Shown: positions 49,201 through 58,200 of the stretch, one piece after another
Layout of the letters: each line of letters opens with the position of its first letter
Position numbering within the stretch: position 1 is the stretch's first letter
DNA from: Selenia dentaria
Taxonomy: Eukaryota > Arthropoda > Insecta > Lepidoptera > Geometridae
Direction: 5' to 3'
Assembly: GCA_917880725.1 (NCBI GenBank)
Contig: OU862886.1
Coordinates: 17,700,501 to 17,764,500, forward strand
DNA: 64,000 nt
The notes under the pieces: generated by a model
The model's input: the letters and a program-made list of their open reading frames with translations, nothing else
What the model was told of the DNA's origin: nothing
Databases searched by the model: none
Program-made: the position numbers and the translations under genes

Positions 49201-52200
49201 TAAACCTAGTTTATAATATTATTACAAAGCAAAAACACCGTCTACAACACCAGCGTGCGGAAGGGTCCCTAGAAAACTGGCTGCATTGCCTTGTTGAAGT
49301 AAAAAAAAAACATAATTAAAAAAATAAAGTAATTAATTATGTAGGTATTCAAAGTTAGATGGTCCAGTATTAGCTGGAGACTTTCGAAAGTTCTCGAAAT
49401 AGTTGACGAGTACGTATTCTTAGGGCAAACAATCCAATTTCGAGAAAGAACATTTCGTTGTTCGAAATACCTCAGTGCCTCAAAACAAAAGTCAAAAGTT
49501 GAAGTAAAATTTTCTTTAGTCCCTTCACCTTACAGAAAATCTCACTGGGAGGCATTTGTCCAACTGTGGTTGAGACGGATAAAACCAGTGCAATTTGATA
49601 TATAGATAAAATGGAGAACATTAAGAAAATACCGGGGTACCATGGTATACCTGATCCGGAAGTGTCCCTTCATCCTCATCTGAATGCGGCTTATTTCCAA
49701 CCAAGGTGCAGTCTTTCTGGGTCAGGTAAAGAGTGGCACCTTGACATTTCGCTTATTAAGTGAGGGCTTTTGTTTATATAGCGAGATATATTATTTTTTA
49801 AGTTTAATATAACCTACCTAGTTTTTTAACACTAATACACTAATCTTTAAGAGATAAATCTTATGATTTTTTAAATCTTGATTTGTTATAACCATTACGT
49901 TATGCAAAACCCCCCCAATGATTAACACAGCAAAACCCCCCAATGATTGACACAAATGGAACCAGGCCCCCAGTCCCCGGCAGCCCCGCTATTCTTGGCT
50001 ACGGTAGCGGCCACACGGTAACTGTGGGGCAGGGGGTGCTAAGAATCTCCGGCAGACGCCCGACTACCGCCCCAACGACGACGACTGGTCCTGGTAACAC
50101 GCAACATACACACGATGAGGACAGACGAGAAGATCTATGAGCTGGAATAAAAAATGAGTACACTGGGACATCGTAGGTTTATCAGAAGTCCGAAGAGCCG
50201 ATGTGGACACGATAACTCTAAAATTAGGTAACCTGCTCTACTACCGGGAGCGCGACCAACAGTCCCAAGGTGGTGTCGGTTTTCTCGTCCACAAGTCCCT
50301 TACTAACAACATAGTTACGATTGATAGCTGCTGCTGACGTAATCTTCAACCACTAGGGGGGGGCTGGAGGGGGGTGTCGAGCATAAGCTCCTTACCCCTG
50401 CCGGACCTCGGGTGGCCACTACTACCCGGTAACTCGTTTGGCTGCGTAGTGTGTCAATCGTGACATCACTACGCAGATTATGTATGCACATAAAGACTGT
50501 GCTTTACACCTTGTATGGCGCGCTATTCCACCCGGAGGTGGCACTTGTTTGCCATCACAACTCACGGGGGTACTGCGCGCCTTTTCGTCAAGTCATCGTT
50601 CTGTTTCCCTATACCTTAATGTTTAGTACCTAGTTAGAAGGTTTGTGATTTTTACCTCTTGTAGGTAATTTTTTTCTCATTTACTGTTTCATCTTCTATC
50701 CCGCTCTTGGACAGTAGGTGTATTTCGCCTATGTAGGCAATTTACACCTACGTCTCAATTACTTTGTGTTTTATCTGCTGCCGTACTGGACTCTAGCGAG
50801 TGCCGCGAGTCCTCTTCCGGCTGCCTCCTTCAGGTCAGCGCCTGCCGCTAGTGTTAGCAGTAGGTCGGTCAGGATCCCCAGGATGATCACCCACGGATCA
50901 TGACCGACCTCTGTTTCGATTTGTTGCCTCTGTTGCTCGCGCCTAGGCACAGGTACTGACGCGGTCCCCGCCGGATGCGCGGGGTGACTATTGTTGTCTT
51001 GCTGCTGCTGCTGCTGCTGTTTTTGGTGTTGTTGATGGTCGACCGACTGTCTTCGTTCGACTTGAGGTGGTACGAACGCAGGCGTATGATGCCCGCGCCC
51101 GCCCTCTGTCGGCCCTATTGGCATTGATTTGGTTGCCGCCGTCGTGGGCGGTTTGGGTGTTGAGGCCGCCCTTGGTTCTTCTTCTTCTTCTTTCTGCTTT
51201 TTCCCGCGGCTACACCGCGTTCGCTTTCGGCGCCTGCGCTGCGGCAGCGGCTCGTCTCTACCCGTAGGGAGGTTGGCCGCGGGCGCTAGCGAAGGTGTTG
51301 GGCGTTGTACCGGTTGGCGTAGTGGTGCGCTCAGTGCGTGCCGGTTCGATTACCGCACGAGGCGCTACCACTATCGGCTTTTGCTGGTCTGTTTGTGGCG
51401 CGCGCACCGCCTGCGCGCGCTGGTTTTGGTTGACGGGTGGACCCTGGACCTTTAGCCCCCTCCTCCTGGCCTCCCGAAGGTAGTGCGGGCACGTGCGACT
51501 GCAGGCAACGTGCCGGCCCTTACAATTGGCGCACTTTGGTGGTTGTGTAGGGTCGCGGTTACACTCGGCCGCGAAATGTTCACCCGCGCACTTGACACAT
51601 TTCGGGGGGCGATGACACCCTCCCGACGCGTGACCGAACATCTGACACCTGTGGCACTGTGGGACCGTTCCGGCACGCGGTACCCACCCTTCAAGGCAGA
51701 TGTTCGGTATATTTAGTAGTTCGCTTATCGCGTATAGTCTCTGCTTGTCAACATTACTAAGTCTATCTAGGAGGACGTAGTACGTCGGTCCTCCTTTGCT
51801 GCCCCTTCTCGGCAGAATCTCCTTGACGTACTTCGTCGCGAAGCCCTTTGCCTCGAGCTCCGCGACGATAATGGTCGGGTCTACGCCATAGGGGAGGCCC
51901 TTTATGGCGATCTTGGTGGGCAGGTCGGCGGCTACCGCGTAGCAATGCCACGCGACCCGCTTGTCAATTGCTGCAGCTTCTGTTAGGGCGCGCTGCACCG
52001 CCCTAAACTCGTCCTCTGATTTGCATGAAAAGCGGAAGCCCTTGCCTATGGGCTTCACGCTCAGCGGGTGACCTAGTTTACACTTTAATCTGTCGAAGAT
52101 GCTTACCCATTCCGGCAGCGATTCAATAATGATCGGCGGGTAGCTCTTCGGTAACGCGGTGGTTGTAGCTGCAGGGGCCTGGCTCAACACGGGGGAGACA

Positions 52201-55200
52201 GGCCTTGAAGCTGCCGGCGAAGCTAGCGTCGCTGCATATGAGCGCGCTGCTTCAGCCGGTGGTGATGGAATTGGTGCTGCGTCCATTTGTACCGACTCGA
52301 TCGCTGCGTATGAGGTCGAGTTGGTGTTGGCTCGGCGGAGCAGGCTCGGCTCCGCATCGCTGTCATCGACGGAGTCCGCCGTAATGTTGGCGGGCTCGCC
52401 CTCCGATGACGACAATGTTATATTCAAGTGTTGGTGCGCGCGGCTTGTTGAGGGCTGCGCTAATAATGCAGGGGTGGGTGGGGTGGCAGAGGTTCTCTGA
52501 CGCAACCTCTTCTCGTCACCCCCCAAGTCCTCATCAGAGGAGTCGCGCCTCCTTTTTGAGGCGCCTCTGCCCAGAGGCCTCCGTTCGGTTTCAGGCTCGT
52601 CAACACACTCAGGTGTGACGATTCTGAGACCTTGGTCGGATGCCTTCTTTTGGCTTTTACGGCTGGTGTTTTTCATCCCTCTCTCTCTTTCTCTCCTCCT
52701 TCTCTTTCTCTAACTTAGCCTGACTCTCCCTCTTCTCCCTCCTTTCTCTCTTCCTCCTCACTTTCCCACTCTCATACTCTCTACGATTGATAGCGTTTCC
52801 AATAGGGTCGTATACCTAATACTCAGAGTATCCAAACGATATTCGATGAAGGTCATTCAGGTATACACACCGACGAAGTCGCACCCGGATGATGAGGTGG
52901 AGGATATGTATGAGGACATTATAGTCCTTCAAATCTAATAGATACCGTTTGACAGTTTAGACAGATTGTAAAATAGGGTTGGGTCAAAAAATCGGTTACT
53001 AAAATATCCGATTCTTAAGAGATATCGATATAAAAGGTTTGAAACTTTTTGTATGCAAGCTGGCATATCGACCGGCCGCAGTTTTAGTTTTATTTTTGAA
53101 ATCGCGGCGCACGATGAATGTGGTATGTATGGATAGAAGACACATATACAAACAAACAACAATAATTTAAAGTAGAGTTATTACGTGTCTGTAATTACTA
53201 TCTAAACGTGTTATTACTATTTATTGAAAGAAAACAGGTAGGTACATTACATAGTACTACTACAAAAAATAATTATTTCATCGAAGTGTATGAGGATTTA
53301 GAAATTATTGATTAAAATTTTACCCAATTCGGCATTATAGTTCTCAATACTTGACTTTCAAGAGCTAAAACACCTTCGCGATATCAAATCACCCGCATTA
53401 TTTATTATATCACCACCTATATAAACACATATTTTCAAAAAGTTAGGGATCCGTATGAAACCTTCGATAAAGTAACCCAAGAGCGTGAAAAAAATACCCA
53501 AATAAACCTTATACTCGTATCGCGCATGCTGCGGAAACTATTGACAATAGAGCAAAGTGATGTATAGTTTTATAGATGACATGAAAATCTACAAAAAAGT
53601 TAGTGATCCCATATGTATAACGATTACAGTTATATCACAATTATTTTTTGTTTGTTAAAATATGCAATAGTAACGCTGGTACAAATTAAGACACATTAAT
53701 CGTACCTTGATATTAAGTCTTATCTACTCGAATAATAGAGGTAAGATTTGATTCTTTGTTTGTAATTTTTAAACGCATAAAGTACTTAAGAAATAAAAAA
53801 AATATTCACGAATCGAAATCTACATTATGTCTGAGTAACGTACGCTATATTTGATCATCATCATCCATCACCACGCGGGTGAAACTGCGGAGCGCAGCTA
53901 ATTAATAATTTATCAATAATTATTTCTTAGGCTTTCACAATAGTTATCAATAAGTTCGATTATACGTAAATTTTTACCGATTATTCGTAAAAAAGACAAT
54001 TCGAAGAGTTGCAACACTACTTAAAAAACAAAAAAAAGCACCAGACTACGTAACCTTGCAACAAGGTCATATTTCCATTGATTTACGGTGAAAGTTATTG
54101 AAATTGTGCGAGTTATGCCTGTACAAAGTCATTTCGTCTTGAAGAGTATGAAACGTCAAACGGTATCTGTTAGATTTGAAGGACTATAGTCGGGCCATAC
54201 ATACCTCTGAAACGTACTTTCTAGTTGCTTTGGGGGACTTCAACGCGAAGTTGGGTAAGAGAAGCGAGGATGAGTTGAAAGTGGGGCAATTTGGCTATGG
54301 ACAACGGAACCGTAGGAGACAGAAGTTGGCCGACTTCCTAGAGAAAGAGGGACTCTTTATGATGAACACTGAGTGCCGATGGTTCCACGAGAAATGAGAT
54401 TGACTTCATTATGACCACCGAGAGACATATATTCACTGATGTCTCCGTGATCCACAGGGTGAAAACCGGTAGTGATCACCGAATGGTAAGAGGCACATTG
54501 AATATCAATGTCAATTTTGAGAGGTCTCATGTTGAAGTCTACGCTCCGACCTACTCGTGCCCATATTCAAGAACCCGAGAGCTTTTAACTTGAGCTGTCC
54601 AATCGCTTCGATTGCCTTGAGAACATCGCTTCAGTGGACGAGATCAATCACAGGTTAGTAGAAACTGTCCATACAGTGGGTTCCAAGTTCTCTATACCTC
54701 ACCGTACAGATAGGCCACAGAAACTCTCCAACGATACCCTCAACCTCATGACTAAACGACGCACCTTAAAGCTGCAGTCTTCGGATGATGCTGAAGCATA
54801 TAGGCTGCTCAATAGACGAATATGGAAGTCCTTGCGACACGACATCCGCATCTTTAATACTAATCGTATTAAAGAGACGATAGAGCGGAACAAGGGCTCC
54901 AAAGTGTTTACAAGAGACAAGTCTATTGGGCAAAACCAGTTGACGAAGTTGAAGAGAGAAGACGGCAGTGTAGCGTCGACCAAAGCAGAAGTGTTAAGAG
55001 AGGTAGAGAGTTTCTACGGACAGTTATACTTCGGTCGCTAAACCCAAGAGCCAAGCTGACCCGACATTATACCGAAGATATCCTGGACATCGGCCTGTTC
55101 GAGATTAGAATGACCTTGAAACAGCTTAAGAACAACAAGGCGCCGGGTGACGACGGTATCACATCGGAGCTTCTGAAAGCGGGTGGAACACCGGTACTTA

Positions 55201-58200
55201 AAGTCCTTCAGAAGCTCTTAATACCGTCTTACTCGAAGGTTCAACGCCAGAAGCATGGAACAAAAGCGTGGTGGTGCTGTTATTCAAGAAAGGTGACAAC
55301 ACTTTACTTAAGAATTACAGACCCATTTCGCTTTTGAGCCATGTTTATAAGCTGTTTTCGAAGGTCATAACGAACCGCCTCAGTCGCAGGTTTGATGAAT
55401 TCCATCCTCCGGAACAAGCCGGTTTCCGAAAACGCTATAGTACCATAGACTACATCCACATGCTACGGCAAGTTATACAGTAGACCGAAGAGTATAACTT
55501 GCCTTATTGTTTATCGTTTGTGAACTATGAGAAGGCTTTTGATTCGATCGAGACGTAGGCAGTGCTTGAGTCTCTCCAGTGTTGCCGTATTGAATATCGG
55601 TATATTGAAGTGCTGAAGTGTTTGTACAAAAACGCCAACATGTCAGTCCGAGTACAGGAGCAGAGTTCGAAGGCAATTCCATTGCAAAGAGGCGTGATGT
55701 AGGGAGACGTTATACCTCCGAAACTGTTTACCGCTGCATTGGAAGACACCTTCAAGCTCTTGGAATGGCAAGGACTTGGCATCAATATCAACGGCGAGTA
55801 CATCACTCACCTTCTATTTGCCGACGAGATTGTAGTCATGGCAGAATCCATGGAAGACCTCAGTACAATGCTCGAAGACCTCCATCGAGTTTCCCAACGG
55901 GTAGGCCTTAAGATTAACATAGACAAGACGAAACTTATGTCTAATGCCTATGTTGTGCCTACCCCAATATCATACTAATATAAAGATACCGACTTCACTC
56001 ACTTGGTATTATGTCGGTTTAAGTCCGACGACGTTTCGAACGTGTAAGACGTTCTTCTTCAGGGAGTGTTCACGCTTGGAGATCGCGTCGCGCACTGCGC
56101 GTTTCGGCCCTCAGCTACCGGCGCGTCGTCGGACTTAAACCGACATAATACCAAGTGAGTGAAGCCGGTATCTTTATATTAGTGTAATGTGTGATACTCA
56201 CGATAGTTTTCAAACTCTAATTACCCCAATACCAGTTGGAAACTCAGTTCACGAAGCTGTTGACGTATACATCTACCTGGACAGACAGTTAAACTAGGTA
56301 AATTCCAAATTCGAGGTCAATCGTCGAATCCAACTCAGCTGGGCAGCGTTCCGGAAATTTCGCGAAGTCTTCTCGTCAAAAATACCTCAGTGCCTCAAGA
56401 CAAGAGTTTTCGACTAATGTGTGTTACCAGTGATGACTTATGGCACTGAAACGTGGTCTCTTACTATGGGTCTCATAGATAAGCTCAAAGTCGCACAACG
56501 AGCTATGGAGAGGGCTATGCTCGGGGTTTCTCTACGTGATCGAATCAGAAATGAGGAGATCCGTAGAACGAAAGTCACCGACATAGTCCAGAAGATTAGC
56601 CAGTTAAAGTGGCACTGGGCAAGGCACATAGCACGCAGAACAGATGGCCGATGGGGCCGAAAGGTTCTGGAATGGAGACCATGGACCGGTAAGCGCAGCG
56701 TAGGTCGTCCACTGACTCGGTGGGCAGATGACCTGATAAAGGTCGCAGGATGACGTTGCATGCAGGCCGGTTCCAACCGGTCCTTTTGGAAAATTATGAG
56801 GAAGGCATATGATCAGCAGTGGACGTCCTACGGCTGAGATGATGATGATTACGTTATGAAATTAGCTGCTTCAAATCTCTCGACTCAAAAAGGTATTCGA
56901 CATACCTTATATAAAAGACGTAATTACCAAGTCTATCCAGAAAACCAAAAAAGTTATAATCGTGGGCTTTTTCCGATTTCTTAATTCCAATAAGTTATGT
57001 TTTCATTTCTCTGAGGCCGTAGCACAAACAATTTCAAAAAAGTATTAGTATCGCAAACGTCAATGCGTCACGATTCAGCGTACAAACTATGAGGTAACTG
57101 TGTCACAGTTGCCCTAGATAAATGACAGTTTGTACTGTTTCACGTGAACGACACGTTACGTTACACTTGCGCAGTTATTCGTGCTAGGCCCACTGTTTCG
57201 TAAGATTATTTCGACACCGTACCGATACTACCTTTGGATCTCGAATATTATACCTTATATTATCTTATTAACCTAACGTTTACAAATTCGGTTTCCCATT
57301 CATCACTAAAATAAAAATAATTAGGTCGTGTCGTATTCCAATCAAGCTTGTTGAGCTGAGATGTTCGAATAGCCATGTTTGCATAGTTAATGGACTCACT
57401 AAGTAATGTATGTTCCGTTTCAGGTATTGGCTGAGGAAGCACACCCCTTGGAAAATCTGGATCGCAGCGCGGCGCAGGAAGCCCTCAGCAAAGCTCAGTC
57501 TGAGTTCAGTTCAGCCGGTAATGAACAGGTTAGTTAAATTATTTTTATTTTTACTTACGGTGTAAGTAAAAATAAAGAAACATGTGTTCCTTAACTACAT
57601 AATTGAACATAATTTTGTATTGATTTTTTTATAATCTGCAACTTTACCAGTAAAAGTAAAAGTTGTACCAGTAAACAAGAGTGCATACGGAATTTGAAGC
57701 ACGTAGGGATGTTAAAGCTAAAAAGACAAAATCCATGTAAACAAATATAAAGGTGACTGTTGGTTTTTTCTATGGGCTTCGTCCCAAATGATTTTCTAAA
57801 ATCAAGCGTCTTGATAACAGCTAGTTGTTTGCTAGGAGGTTGTTTCTGAAGGAAAATTATTGTACTTTAGCACCTTGTATACCTTGGAAGACTTGTGCTT
57901 GGCGAAACTATAGTGTAGCTTTTTATACCAGAAAGACGAAACTGCTTTTGACCATGAATTGGTCTTTATGAGATATTGATAGCAATTCGCTTGTGCAGAA
58001 TACTAAACAAAAACAAATAGAACTTGAAAAATTTAATACAGACTTCCATTGTATTCAGTTATTGGAGTGTAACTACAAAAGTACAGGACCGAATTTGACA
58101 AAAATTAAATGGCACCAGCTTTCAAACAAAAAAAGAATTTTGAGAATCGGTTCACACTATCGAAAGTTATGAGTTAGTTAGTAAAGTTATGAGTCGAAAG

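Larger units (their letters stand above)
50329..52791 (-). mobile_element. ORF1-only jockey-like non-LTR element (half-LINE)
   Basis: A 2463-bp insertion inside the RTE LINE, on the minus strand, with 13-bp target duplications TACGATTGATAGC (50316-50328, 52792-52804). On its own strand it has a 115-nt purine-rich leader, one gag-like ORF1 (52676 to about 50771), then a 440-nt 3' UTR ending TACGTCAGCAGCA without poly(A). No endonuclease or RT frame is present. The ORF1-only layout with intact target duplications suggests a non-autonomous element moved by a partner, comparable in concept to HAL1 or HeT-A. Alternatively it is an internally deleted copy of an ordinary jockey-type LINE. Confidence 0.88.
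50070..54593 (+). pseudogene. RTE LINE endonuclease domain, in three pieces
   Basis: Pieces at about 50080-50328, 52805-52919 and 54189-54593. Readable motifs are TDEKIYELE and a GLSEVRR-type catalytic-Glu region (about 50170-50200), YTPTKSHPDDEVEDMYEDI (about 52863-52919), LVALGDFNAKLG (about 54222; catalytic Asp and Asn) and SDHRMVRGTL (about 54475; Ser-Asp-His motif). Between pieces sit a jockey-like insertion and a TA-flanked inverted-repeat element. A frameshift lies near 54395. The domain would nick target DNA; it cannot be expressed in this state. Confidence 0.88.
49905..56847 (+). mobile_element. RTE-type LINE with three later insertions
   Basis: Flanked by ATTACGTTATG (49894-49904 and 56848-56858), an 11-bp target duplication. 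The 3' end is GAGATGATGATG, a short-repeat tail instead of poly(A), as in RTE elements. After removing three insertions (50329-52791, 52922-54186, 55970-56222, plus their target copies) about 2.9 kb remains, near the usual size of an RTE element. It encodes an apurinic-type endonuclease followed by RT, related to proteins often mislabelled craniofacial development protein 2. Many frameshifts and stops make it inactive. The 5' end has two copies of GCAAAACCCCCCAATGATT. Confidence 0.92.

Noticed and set aside
51129..52618. + strand ORFs opposite the half-LINE ORF1 (for example 51129-51455, 52159-52500)
   Set aside because: They are shadows of the GC-rich minus-strand ORF1.
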